From the NCBI GenBank assembly GCA_019155205.2, contig JAHNZQ020000227.1, forward strand, positions 1,530 through 65,529: a DNA stretch of 64,000 bases, read 5' to 3'. This stretch comes from Gracilaria vermiculophylla. Taxonomy: Eukaryota; Rhodophyta; Florideophyceae; Gracilariales; Gracilariaceae. The first letter of the stretch is position 1. Each line of letters begins with the position of its first letter. A model generated the notes under the pieces. It worked only from the letters and a program-made list of their open reading frames with translations. It was not told where the DNA came from and did not search any database. This document shows, piece after piece, positions 1-10,129 of this stretch. The position numbers were made by a program, and so were the translations under genes.

Positions 1-573
1 CGCGATGGTGCGGCGAAGTAGCACTATATAAGTTGTGACTTGAGCACCTCCAAGTAAACTCCGAGCCAGAGCTGGCGAACTTCCTTTGCATCCCCTCAAC
101 TTTCCCTTGCCCCTCTGACCTCCAATACTTCTTGCGGGCTGAATCAAAGACCTTTGATTCCAGTCGACTACACTGGCGAGCCGTGGCAAGCGTTGGTACA
201 GTAAAAAAATTGAACTTTTAATTGGAATCAAAGCGTATCCACAGAAGGTACCGTTATTGCACTTACGTCAATTCCATGAAGGAATCAAAGGTGCATGTCA
301 GCTGGTATTGAATTCCTTACACGGGTGCACGCCCCCAAATTCATTCATTCCATGACAAAGATACATATGGGGTTCAATTCCCATTGATGTAGGTTCAATT
401 CCTACTCTGGCAGGACAATTATCATTGGAAGTGGCTCCCATTAATTAGTAATTAGCTCGTTTAGAAAGAAGACTCTGTCTCTGGGGATTGACACCAACTA
501 GAGTCAGGACCAAGTCCCTCCAGAGCAAGCGACACCGCACATTCTCAACTCCCATTTAGCAAAAACGCCTATA

Positions 574-636
574 TCCCTAACCCCTAAACCCCTATCCCCA
601 AATCCCTGAACCCTAACCCTAACCCCTAACCCTAAG
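574..636. repeat. Telomere-like CCCTAA/CCCCTAAA tract
   Basis: Degenerate run of CCCTAA, CCCCTAAA and CCCCTATC units, all with the C-rich strand on +. The 45 bases before it (around 530-574) resemble sequence at about 18,645-18,690, which also leads into CCCCTAAACCCC. It is interstitial or subtelomeric rather than a chromosome end, because unique sequence lies on both sides. Confidence 0.7.
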
Positions 637-841
637 CCATCTACACATTTCATTCTCCCCATATACAACATTCTGTGTCAACGGCGTGGGCTCAATCCCG
701 TTTCTATTTGTTTTCAAATCATTTAGCTATGTTCCTCTGCAACTCAGCTCCTTGGTTTCTCGGTAAACCCCCCAATCTGACATATCATTATCCTCATACC
801 CTACTTGAAAACATTGGACTTTAAGCATAAGCTATTAATAC

Positions 842-1086
842 GCCATCCTCGGCTCCACAAGTATGGTGGCGGCTTACAGTACTCTCTATTAAACACCGAG
901 AACCGCCTTACACTTTCTACGGTAGATCCCTGACAACACACCATCCTCATAGCATACTTGATCACACTGAGCTCCCCACACAGGCTACAAATACCGCATC
1001 CTCAGCTCCACACGTATGATGGCGGCTTATAGTCCTTACTACTAAACCTTGGAGCACGACTTACACTCTTTACGGTGTATCCCTAC
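842..1086. repeat. Pair of ~90-bp direct repeats
   Basis: Two diverged copies of one unit lie at about 842-931 and 994-1086. Both hold CATCCTC-GCTCCACA, GTATG-TGGCGGCTTA and a shared CTTTACGG/CTACGG...TCCCT end. No ORF runs through them. The stretch 1,100-1,400 contains a segment (TTTGATGGTACCAGTGTGCC and onward) resembling the satellite at 18.3-19.56 kb. Confidence 0.6.
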
Positions 1087-1550
1087 GTTTTCCACCCCTC
1101 ACGATTTGGGTGCTCGTCTGTATAGCTTGCCCACATCTTGACAGGCAATAATTTGATGGTACCAGTGTGCCATTATTGACGTTACTGATGGGCGTTCAAT
1201 GGCTTCCACACATGCTTACCGCACCTTACCATACGTTTATAACGCCCCGCTGTCAATTTTGGCCGTTCGAACTCTGACGCGAAAATAAATGACTAAGCTA
1301 CTGCAAAACTGGTGGCTCACATTAAAGATTATCAGCCGCATATGCATGAGCCCTTATTGCTCGTTATTTCTGGTGGCTGTTATTAATCCTCGATTCTTTA
1401 ACCGGGAGTTTGTTTTCGAAGCAAACGGTACATTCCTACGTTCCAGTCCACACATTATTTGAGTGGTCTGGATAGCTCAACTGTTTCCATACATATATAA
1501 CGGATCTCAGGACAATTTCGAAAAGTCTGATCTGGTCACCGCCTACAACT

Positions 1551-1967
1551 ATGCCCGCCAAACGCAAGCTCACCCCGTGCTTTGAGCCTTCCCAGCCCCC
1601 GCGCTCACCGCCGCGTTTCGTGCTCAATCCTTACGTAGTTCGCCCGACATCCTCTCCGGCCCCACCCGTGTTGCACCCGTCCAGCCCTATTGATCTAACC
1701 ACGCCGGACACCCCAGAGGCGCCTACGCCCCAGTCGCCGCCGGCGCTGGCCACGCCGTCTGATAATATGCAGAGTCCAACCATCCTCGCAGCTCGGGTCT
1801 TGGCCACAATGTGCGATTCCTGCCTTGAAAACACTCCGTTTAACGAGGAATCGTTCGACTGTCGCTGTGGGTACCAGAAAGTTTATCAGGAAGCCATGTT
1901 TCGCATTTGTGAACTGTTGCAGATCATGGTTCTTCGTGGTGAAGACATAAGTACCGGAAGGTTTTAA
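1551..1967 (+). CDS. Small proline-rich protein with Cys pairs, unknown
   Basis: A 138-residue ORF starting at ATG. The N-terminal ~75 residues are rich in Pro, Ser and Thr (PPRSPPRF, SSPAPPVL) and look disordered. The C-terminal half carries CDSC and CRCG, a possible small zinc site, followed by a hydrophobic helix-like end. A TATA-like TATATAA lies at 1494-1500 and AATAAA at 1985-1990, so it has a plausible promoter and poly(A) signal of its own. It matches no family I recognise. It is intact, unlike most ORFs here, and could be a host gene or a small element-borne ORF. Confidence 0.5.
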   Translation: MPAKRKLTPCFEPSQPPRSPPRFVLNPYVVRPTSSPAPPVLHPSSPIDLTTPDTPEAPTPQSPPALATPSDNMQSPTILAARVLATMCDSCLENTPFNEESFDCRCGYQKVYQEAMFRICELLQIMVLRGEDISTGRF

Positions 1968-2137
1968 GTCATAGCGTTCTATCCAATAAACATGAATTTT
2001 GCTATTTCATTTTCTTAAACTTGTTCTCTTGTTTTTTCTTTGTTTTGCACCCCTGTTTTCGAATATTTTTCCTCCCTGACTCCTAGATCGCCACTCTGCA
2101 TGCAATGTGCGTCTCCTGAAAATTCCTTTACTCTGCT

Positions 2138-2800
2138 TTAGACCCATTGTGTGGCAAAAAGGAACGGAATGTCTGTGCGATCCCTCCTTGCTCTAAAGTG
2201 CACTATGTAATGTTCACCCTGCGATTCCCTGTTGATAAAAGATTGTGTTTCACAAAAATAAAGAGGCACTGCTGGAATATGTCCATACCGACCAATAGCG
2301 AGGTGATAGAAAAAGTAAAAGAAATGCGGTATAGAGGACCATTGTGTGCCTGGGCGAATGCGACGGGCGAGCATAGTCAGAAGGCGAAAATCACATTCGC
2401 TAAGAAAAGCGCCGCGATCATGGCGAAAACCAAGGCATAAGTGAAACAGTGTCCACGTAATGTCTTCTGCGATGGCGTAGCGCAACCGAGGTGGAAGAAG
2501 ACACTCTTTGATGGGCAGACCTCCATCGGTCTCAGTACACAGACTACTTCACGACGCCAACGTCGAATAGTCAACACGTACGGGGAACACGTTCTGGTCG
2601 GCACTTGCCGCTTCACCAGCTGGCCCACTGCCTTGCGGGTGTTGCTCTTCTGGTTTTTGTGTTTCTGTGATGTAGCGCAAATCGTCGCACATATATCGCC
2701 TGTCGGGAGTATCGATTGTGAAAAGCATGTTAATTGGATCGCAAGCGATTTGCAGGGCTCTCCAATACTCCAGGGTTTTCAACAAGCGCCTGTACGTCAT
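2138..2800 (-). pseudogene. Coding-like extension of the retropepsin ORF
   Basis: Two minus-strand ORFs (2549-2800 and 2138-2485) follow and overlap the end of the retropepsin-like ORF in other frames. The stretch with RRLLKTLEYWRALQIACDP and DDLRYITETQKPEE looks more like real protein than the tail of the upstream ORF. The true product may therefore continue here through a frameshift or an intron. No domain was recognised, and an RT fold could not be supported because no YxDD motif is present. Confidence 0.3.
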
Positions 2801-4481
2801 CCATGCAAAATCGTGTTATGACCCTGAATAATAATTCCATAGGCGAGCACCCTGCCTTTCTTCGACGACGTCTTGGCTCGGATGAGTTCTGCTGTTCTCC
2901 ACTGTCCCTGCTCGATGCTGCTGGAGCGCCACCGGCCGTTGACTGCAGCGGTTCTGGGCCATGGCCTTTATCCGCAACGTTGGGCTGACGTGTCTCAGGC
3001 TCCACAGCTCCGTTTTCCATTTCGCCTCTCATTCGGTGCAGAACGGGTGAGAAAGGGGCATTCCTATCGCTCTCTGAATCTTCAAACGCGATTACAGGCC
3101 GTCTATCATCATCTTCCATTAGAGCACCATACTGTTTAACTAAGAGATTGTGAGACGCAATTTGCTCAAATGCGGACTGAACAGGCGTCGGTAGCCGGAG
3201 AATGACTTGAATATTAACGCGACCGTGCCGCAACACATCGTCATCGGCTGCCAGCAACAACACTTCTTCATCGATCGGTACGGTCATTATTGGATCTTCC
3301 ACAATAGGCCTACTTTCATAACCCTTTTCGTCATCGCTGTCTTCCGCAACTTCTTCTGCTTCATCTTCGTCAGAAAAGCTTTGCACTGTGCCCTGCTGTT
3401 CATTGGTACCTTCCGGTGAACACTCTGTGTCGAAGTCCAAACTCTGAAACGAGGAAGAATTCGGGCCCCCCAGCCCCTCTCCATCGACGCTTTTCTCGTC
3501 ACTTGCGCCACCATCATCCATTGTGGCTGTCAGTTTCATGTTCTCCTGGTCCGTTACATGACTTTCGACGTTCGCTAGGTACTTCACCAAGTCGCTCTCC
3601 GGGTTTTCCTCCGAAGAACTACCGTCTATTCCTGCGGCATGACCTTCACGGTCTGCCTCACAGAGTGCATGATAGGTGTCAAGACCTGAGCCTCCACTCA
3701 CGAGTCCAAGCACAATCTGGTTCTGCCTGTAATAAAGAGACACCTTTTGCACGCTAAATTCAATACATGCCTGACGTTTTTCCAATGTTGGAGAACCAAT
3801 AATCATATCAAACGGTGGGTTCCCAATAACTAGGAAGTCCAGAGGTACTCTGACGTGTTCAAACGTCACCGGTACGTCCTCTAACGCGCCTCTTACGAGC
3901 GTCGTGGTACCATCAGCTACCTTTATTTTCCAATCAGTTGCAACAGGTTTCAAACAGAGTTTTTCTGCGTATGTGGAAGACATAATATTAGGAGTCGCTC
4001 CAGAATCCAGTAACACGAGTGCTTTCTTACCGTACACCCTCACGGGTATGCCGTTGAGGGACGGATACTCCCGCAGCGTCTGAGACTTTTTCCCGCTACA
4101 AGTGGACGACTTCCTAGCTTTAATATTTCTGCCGTTTTTCTTCGCTTTCTCGGTTAGAATAACATCACCAATAACGTTTTTGTGGTGTTGGTGTAGTGGT
4201 TCTCCAGCGTGGTGGCCAGGATTAATTATGACACTTTTTTTAAAGGTTTTCCAACGAGGAGCAATGTTCTCAAAGAAATTGCCCAACCAGCGGATATCGG
4301 CACTACGTCCACCAACTCCAAAAGTAAAGGAATCGCCATGCTTGCCCATGTCATCCGCCCTTCTGTTGTACCCTAGAAAAGGCATTATGGAACAGCGTCG
4401 GCGCTTACAGACTTTAGTACACCACACAAAACGGGCTCTCATAGAGTACCAAGCCAATGAGCTAAATGAACAAGCCTGCAA
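2730..4481 (-). CDS. Retropepsin-like aspartic protease protein, no RT attached
   Basis: Long intact ORF of up to 583 codons. The codon at 4481 is TTG, so an ATG at 4442 or 4385 is the likelier start. Residues about 142-255 form a gypsy-type retropepsin: the active-site DSGAT at 159-163, then MSSTYAEKL, a flap-like segment, and the closing IIGSPTL at 227-233. The ~220 residues after it are very acidic (EDEAEEVAEDSDDE), and the C-terminus is basic (RRRRRK). Gag-pol proteins would continue into reverse transcriptase, but none follows downstream. Known relatives of this design are protease ORFs of LTR elements and domesticated retropepsins. The intact frame amid decayed elements favours a retained function, which is inference. 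Confidence 0.6.
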   Translation of the reverse strand: MQACSFSSLAWYSMRARFVWCTKVCKRRRCSIMPFLGYNRRADDMGKHGDSFTFGVGGRSADIRWLGNFFENIAPRWKTFKKSVIINPGHHAGEPLHQHHKNVIGDVILTEKAKKNGRNIKARKSSTCSGKKSQTLREYPSLNGIPVRVYGKKALVLLDSGATPNIMSSTYAEKLCLKPVATDWKIKVADGTTTLVRGALEDVPVTFEHVRVPLDFLVIGNPPFDMIIGSPTLEKRQACIEFSVQKVSLYYRQNQIVLGLVSGGSGLDTYHALCEADREGHAAGIDGSSSEENPESDLVKYLANVESHVTDQENMKLTATMDDGGASDEKSVDGEGLGGPNSSSFQSLDFDTECSPEGTNEQQGTVQSFSDEDEAEEVAEDSDDEKGYESRPIVEDPIMTVPIDEEVLLLAADDDVLRHGRVNIQVILRLPTPVQSAFEQIASHNLLVKQYGALMEDDDRRPVIAFEDSESDRNAPFSPVLHRMRGEMENGAVEPETRQPNVADKGHGPEPLQSTAGGAPAASSRDSGEQQNSSEPRRRRRKAGCSPMELLFRVITRFCMDDVQALVENPGVLESPANRLRSN

Positions 4482-4665
4482 TCAGGTATGCAAAGCTTTC
4501 AATACACACGGGGCGTCTGAGCCAGATAGACAAGAGCAAGGCACAACCACCAGTGGTGTCAAATTTAAGAGCGTAAACAGAGATAGTAATACAAAGATAA
4601 ATAGCAATGGTTTGTACTGACTGTGTTGATCTCAAACCCCACACATAAAAGTGGATTTCAAAACT

Positions 4666-5064
4666 TTAATTTAGGGGTTCCAACTTCCTTGGTAGAACCG
4701 CACGTTGACGCCGACTTTTATAGTGAACCTGTAGATCGTTAGCTTCGAGGAATTTTAGCTCGCACACACGACAGCAGACGTCCGCCTTCTTATACGACAC
4801 GCGACGCGCAGCCCGACGATGTTTGCGACCACCAAAGGGACTCTCAATCTGCCGCTGGCTCTGGACGTGGATGTCACACACGCGGCAGTGCTTTCGGATA
4901 ACTTTTCGTGGCGAGGGACGCTTACGTCGCTTATCTCTCTGGTTCGCTACCCGGAATATGTGGTGCGATCGTCGCTCGGTAAGCGCATCCGCAACAGGTA
5001 ACACTTCCGAGTTTAGTTCCTTCTCCGGGTCGCTTCGGTCGGACGACACCTCGTCGTCACGCAT
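4666..5064 (-). CDS. Two-finger C2H2 (U1-like) zinc protein
   Basis: The ORF is open from just after a TGA, and the first ATG is at 5064. The C-terminal half has two zinc-finger-like units: CRVCDIHV...GGRKHRR and CRVCELKF...VHYKSRR. The C-x2-C spacing and long linker before the His/Arg end resemble matrin/U1-type fingers, and the second unit lacks a clean final His. The rest is basic (DKRRKRPSPRK) and probably nucleic-acid binding. It sits upstream of the retropepsin ORF on the same strand. A similar two-finger ORF sits between the 5' LTR and gag of the element at 23.2-30.5 kb, so this may be the first ORF of a decayed LTR element. Confidence 0.5.
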   Translation of the reverse strand: MRDDEVSSDRSDPEKELNSEVLPVADALTERRSHHIFRVANQRDKRRKRPSPRKVIRKHCRVCDIHVQSQRQIESPFGGRKHRRAARRVSYKKADVCCRVCELKFLEANDLQVHYKSRRQRAVLPRKLEPLN

Positions 5065-5789
5065 AGTCAACGTCTCAATCGAAGAGGTCGCACCCACCGG
5101 CACTATGTAGAAGACGACTACAAGTCAGTACTTACACACAATCCCGGAAGAGGAGATGATGCACTTTACTTACTCTTTAACGATTGCCTAACGGCCGGAG
5201 GTTCAGAAACTCTCACGCCGTGTCACGCAGAGTAGCTAGTAACCACAGGTGCAAAGCAACTCTACGTGATGGACGGAATCGCAGTTACACTTCAAGTCTT
5301 AGTCGACGCAGAACGACAACTGTATCTTCCACGCTCAAAAAATAATCGACGATGTAGAAGGCTGCCAGGAGCCGAAGCCTTCAGTGGGCCCGACGCCAAA
5401 ACTTCAACGGCAACGTCGACCTCAGCGGAAGGAGGGCGGCAACTCCTTGGAAACGAACTTTGATAACGATAATAATCTTTATTGACAGATAAACGGTGGA
5501 GTGAGGGCGTTAGCAAAAGTTCCCAAACAGAATAATACGACAAAGACACACAGGCTTGGTTACTTGTTCAGGGGGAATGGGAATATGGGGAGGTCGTCTA
5601 GCCAGAATTTATTCCAAAGGGGACGAACCCAGCCTTTTATAGTGAAATTTTCCTTGCATTCCAGGCCGCTAGCGCACTTTCCATGGGTATCCAATCACAA
5701 GCCATACTTTGCTTACCAAGATTTTTCTCTGCCACATAAAGCAACATGTGAATATGTGGTTCTGAATAGTGAGGCCCTACCCAGTTGGA

Positions 5790-6240
5790 CACCGATTGCG
5801 AGCATGTGCACTGTACAGTGCAACAGTTTCGCACGAGGAATATGTACACCATCCATTGCCCGGTACAATGTTCTATACGTCCCCTTCATACACGTTTTAC
5901 ATCGATTGCACCGTATGGTGCAATACGTGTCTACGTGGTCAATGTCTTGCATCACCTTCATTGTACGGTGCCCTACTCTTTCCGCCCCGTTAATGTGTGA
6001 CACCAATTCGATCGCTTCGGTGTAGTTGCCTCCCACGTGGTGCTGTATCCTTTTCATTGCACAGTTTGGTGCTGTCCTCTTCCACGTTTTCCACAGATGT
6101 CACCGAAAAGCCCGCTTGGTTCATTTGTGGTCAACGGTTTTGACGTGGAATACACCTTACGGTGCATTCTTCTTCCCAATGCTCCACATCTGCCTTGTAC
6201 TTCATCGTACACAGAACTACACCTCAACATAGTCTACCTA
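5790..6240. repeat. Decayed palindromic repeats (GCACCGTACGGTGC family)
   Basis: Several imperfect copies of a palindromic core appear at irregular 50-70-bp spacing: TGCACTGTACAGTGCA, GATTGCACCGTATGGTGCAA, CATTGTACGGTGCC and CACCTTACGGTGCA. Intervening CCACGTGGTC-like and TACGT-rich pieces accompany them. The same family appears at 9.3-9.96 kb, 11.74 kb and 18.69-18.83 kb. ORFs across it are incidental. Confidence 0.6.
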
Positions 6241-6510
6241 TGATATCAACTGCAGCGTTTGATTCCATTCTGTAAAACATGGTGAACGTTTGCGGATAAT
6301 TGCTGCAATACATACTATTTGAACTTTATGTATTCATTTTTATAATAATTTTGGCAAGCTTCTATTGACGCCTTTTATTTACTATTATATTACTTGCTCT
6401 GCACAGATACGTACTTCTCGGTAAGCTTGTTACATTTCTGTATTGCTACAGTAACGTGTTGCATAATTTCCTTAGCCTCACTTTCCATTTTTCCTTCTTT
6501 CTTCTGACCT

Positions 6511-7431
6511 TCATTTTTCATAATTGCTTCGAGGACTTTTACTGCTTCTGCCAGGCATTGTTTTAACAATTATGTAACTATTTTCATTCCGAGTCTTCTT
6601 TTCTGTAACATCGGTGTTCTTCAATTCCAAAACATCCTTCCCTTCGTCATGTACACTTCTCGTCAACGTGACCGGTTTCTTGACTGACTGCGTCCTGTAC
6701 TGTTGTCGAGCATCGCCATACAATTGGCGGCACTTCTCTTTCAAGATATGTAGTGGCAAATACTTCTTCTGCTCCACGGCCATGGCCTTTTCTTTGTTCC
6801 AGATTCCCATAAATAGTGAGGGATTCATAGTAACCACCTGGATATTTTTTGACACGTGCCACCCACAGTCAAGTTTGCCCCTTTTCTGCTTTGGGCAGGT
6901 CATGTTCATAATCGGCATGAGAGCTTTCAACGTCTGCACGGTGGCTTCCTTTTTTCCTATGACTAGAGATAACACATACCATATATTCTCTCGAATGGAC
7001 TCATGAGAACTTTTCTCCATGCTATCCATCCAGAGTATCCTGGACTGTTCCTTCACACGTTTAACGTTCCCTTTGCCGTCCTTTCCTGCTTCAAAAAACT
7101 CTTTCACAATCTGCAACCCACAAATAATGCAGAGACTCCAGTGATCATTACATACAATAGGTGTAAGAACGATCGGGAACTTAAGCATATCTCGGAAAAA
7201 TCTCTGTGGCTTCGCCGTTGATGACTTCTCATTGATGTGCCCGACGAGACTGCGATGTAAAAATGCTTTGGTTTTTTCTGTTATAGATGTCCAGTGTCCA
7301 TTTTTAAAAGCCTCAGCAATATGCCATACGTTGTCGACAACTTACACGACACGTAAGGCTGAACGGGCCCATTTGATCCCATATCGTACCAAAAATAACA
7401 CTTCATCATCATACAGTCTTTGATTCTCGTC
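6511..7431 (-). pseudogene. Ulp1-type (C48) cysteine protease domain
   Basis: In the frame of the ORF just upstream (7432-8541), separated from it by a TAG and holding one more in-frame TAA near 7345. Signatures in order: LYDDEVLFL (Ulp1 'substrate/replace' entry motif), HWTSI, then NDHWSLCII (catalytic His), ILWMDSM (catalytic Asp), a Pro-Gln-like CPKQKRG and LDCGWHV (catalytic Cys in DCG). This is the full His-Asp-Cys order of SUMO-protease-fold enzymes, which remove SUMO-like modifiers and are also carried by many eukaryotic DNA transposons. The catalytic residues survive but two stops split the frame. A remnant resembling the Cys region lies at 37,310-37,528. Confidence 0.75.
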
Positions 7432-8541
7432 CTAAAGCCCTTCTTTCGTGTTGCCTTGCATCGGAATTGAGATGATCCCTTTTGAATCGTTTTCCATCCG
7501 GCCTTTGTAAGACAGGAAAACGTTGCCATCATCTTCTGCTTTGTGTGCTTTCTCTCCATATCCTTCCAAGCTCAGCCCTGCTTCTCTTCCTGTAACATTG
7601 CCTTCATCGTTGTCCAAAACACATATATTTCGTTTCTGGACAACATCGGGGCTTTTCCTTTCATCCACGTATTTCTCGACGACAGGTCCAGAACTCGCTG
7701 CACTTCCAGGACTTTGACTTGCATGACCTTCGACCTTCTGTTTCTTCAATGCAGGAGATCCGGACAACTGCACTGTCTCCATGGGGGCTGTCTTCAATGT
7801 TTCTCTTATCGGAGACTGTGCGACGGTAGCGTCGTATTTCCGAACTATGTCTTCCCTCGGGCACTTCATGCCAATGGCGCGTTTTTTGGTCCTCGACGAA
7901 TGTTTCATGGTTTTCGTTGTGTTAGCCATCACCTCAAGCCCATGCGGCGTGAGAGCTAGACCCCTCGACGTGTTCAGAGGATGAAAAACGCTGCGAATGC
8001 CACTTCGAAGCGACCGTCGCATAGGGGCCTGATGCGGGACGGACGCCATTTTTGGAACAGACAGACGTGCCGTTTCTGCTCGGTTCTTTAGCTGCATAAT
8101 GCTGTTGACCGACACTGTCTGCACAGTTTTGACTGGGTGCCCCTTATCACCTAATTGATTCGCAAATGTGCAATGCTTTCTCTCTTCGTGACTCAACTTT
8201 GCCCACTCCAATACTGTTCTTCGAAGATCCAATTGATGTAGATGAGATGCGTGACGCAATTCCATTTTTGGGAACTTAACGATTCCTTGGTCTTCCCACT
8301 GTCGCAGAGTTTGGACTAAACTGGCATCTAGAAGTCTTTCGGCTCCGAGTAAATACTTATCATTGGATCGTGTTGGTCCAAATATGAAGCTTTCATGGCT
8401 ACCATGTATTCGGTTCATATCTTGCCACAGTGGTCGTAGCCACTCACGAAGTTTTGGCTTCGGAATAGTCCTATTCCTCCATGAAGGATCCTTTTCAACA
8501 AGATAGGATCGCAGTCGCTCTTTCAATGAGCCTAGAAGCAT
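7432..8541 (-). pseudogene. New N-terminal module plus linker of the Ulp1 gene
   Basis: Continues the same frame between the ParB-like ORF and the Ulp1 domain. Its start region reads PYSIMN-stop-VMLLGSLKERL, followed by FIFGPTRSNDKYLLGAERLLDASL. It aligns with TYSVMEQVRMFGALKRYW...MLGADRLLDANV (37.8-38.2 kb) and TYGFMEQVKIYGGLKQYW...MSGADRLLYANF (40.6-40.95 kb). At the position of the conserved Gln (CAA) this copy has TAA, so the stop is a mutation and not a gene boundary. The remaining ~250 residues are basic and Ser/Lys-rich, with no known domain, and lead into the protease. The ~90-residue module is not one I recognise. Confidence 0.6.
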
Positions 8542-8625
8542 AACTTAATTCATTATACTGTACGGTGCCGGCCGTTCTTCTTCTGTTTCCACGGCTAACG
8601 TGATGATATCACCCATTTCCACGAT

Positions 8626-8994
8626 TTACTCGTCCAGAATCAAGTGCTCCAAGTCAAGCACGATACAGTTCACTGTGGGGGTTGCCCAACGAAGAAAAAG
8701 ATGTCTCCTGTGATTTCCACCAACGACAATGTATCTCAACTGACCATTTTCAAACACCCCCTTCACGACAATGAACACAGAGCTCCTTCGTGTACCACCA
8801 TTCATCGCAATCTCCGCATCTAAGGTCCGCAAGTTATCCAGCGATGAGCTGCGACAGACAGCAGACCCAACAAGAAACTGAACGGGTAGCATTGTGACTT
8901 TTTCCATACGCCTTGCTTTATCTATGACGTTTCGGATATTTGCGATGAGCAGCATTTCATTGACATCCGTGCTGCCAATATGCGTCCTTCGCCG
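8626..8994 (-). pseudogene. ParB/sulfiredoxin-like GxHR segment, N-terminus of Ulp1 gene
   Basis: Open from after a TAA at 8995-8997, with the first ATG at 8955. It is in the same frame as the downstream module and Ulp1 ORFs, separated by a TAA, so it is probably the N-terminus of one long gene (about 6511-8994). The pattern LDNLRTLDAEIAMNGG, then SVFIVVKG, then YIVVGGNHRRHLF resembles the ParB N-terminal/sulfiredoxin fold, whose hallmark is a GxHR motif after a hydrophobic strand (here GGNHR). The copy at 40,259-40,531 has VLGGGHRLLVSA in the equivalent place. Biochemical role unknown; ParB-fold proteins include nucleases, NTPases and ADP-handling enzymes. Confidence 0.45.
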
Positions 8995-9249
8995 TTATTG
9001 GATGGTCAGTAGCTTCCCTTCCACCACAACACCGGTCGGTTTCGAATAGGATAAAAACGACTATATGGAAGACACGATGAGAGAAAATCGGTGATACCAA
9101 CTGCCAGTGGAGAGATGCGGACGGTGTAGCGTTCATCTATTTATAGACACCAACCACTATAACATCCTTTAAGACCCCACAGGTCCACGTCAATGCCCAA
9201 GCGTCATCCCACCGCTCACCATGAACAAATAATATAACACTTGCCCCCT

Positions 9250-9960
9250 ATTGCGTAATCGTGTTCTCCACACACCAATACGTCCCAATCCTAGTATTAT
9301 GTGTACCTTAATGCTCCCATGTGAATGGATGCCCGCAAGAAACTCAACTGTTTCACGTCCGTGCTCTTTCCGCCTGGCACACGTCTGCCATCAATTGCAC
9401 CGTAGCATTCACGGATCATGTGGCCTGCATATGACATTCATTGCATCATACAATGGAACTATCCTACCTATGGTCTACTTCTGAAACAAATTCCAGCGTA
9501 GTAGTGCAATTGTGTTATGGGTTTAGGTACGTATGCTATAACGGTACGGCGCGGTTCACTTATCATCGACGAGGACTCCGTTTTACATCAGCTAATCACG
9601 TGCCTTGCATTCTTCTTCAACATTGTCTACGCGCACATCCATCGCACAGTACCATACAACCGTCTTACATGTCATTTTCATATCAAATCGAATGGAACAT
9701 ACTGTTGCCTCCTCAATATCGGCTAACCCCTAGCTCCGTACTGAACCCCTCATAAAATGTTTATGTGCCAATCTTGGTACATGACGGCCTTACAAGACCA
9801 CGTGATACCGTGTCCATTTCGTACACATAAAACATCAGTCCCATCATACAGCACAACTGAGTCCCGCACAGGCTGAGCCGGTAGCATCCGCAGCACCGTA
9901 CGGTGTACTCGTCTTCCACGACGACTCGTTCTGACCTGCTTTGCACCGTCGGGTGCAACC
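9250..9960. repeat. Second block of decayed palindromic repeats
   Basis: Scattered GCACCGTAGC, GTACGGCGC, CGCACAGTACC and GCACCGTACGGTG cores in a 700-bp stretch without a supported gene. It belongs to the family at 5.8-6.2 kb and 18.7 kb. The region 8,998-9,250 holds nothing recognisable. Confidence 0.5.
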
Positions 9961-10129
9961 TTCATTTCCATTGTCTCCACATGATACCTAATTCTCAGTT
10001 TGAGGCAATCGTCTCCTCCCTCGGCGACGTACGCAAAATGTTTACAATAGAGTGCAATGACCAAGTCTTGCGTGAATATATGTCATATGCCATGTATTAT
10101 AAGTATATTAAAAAATTTAGCCCTTTTCA

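Noticed and set aside
5501..6243. Several overlapping ORFs on both strands
   Set aside because: They fall across the palindromic repeats and change frame with each unit.
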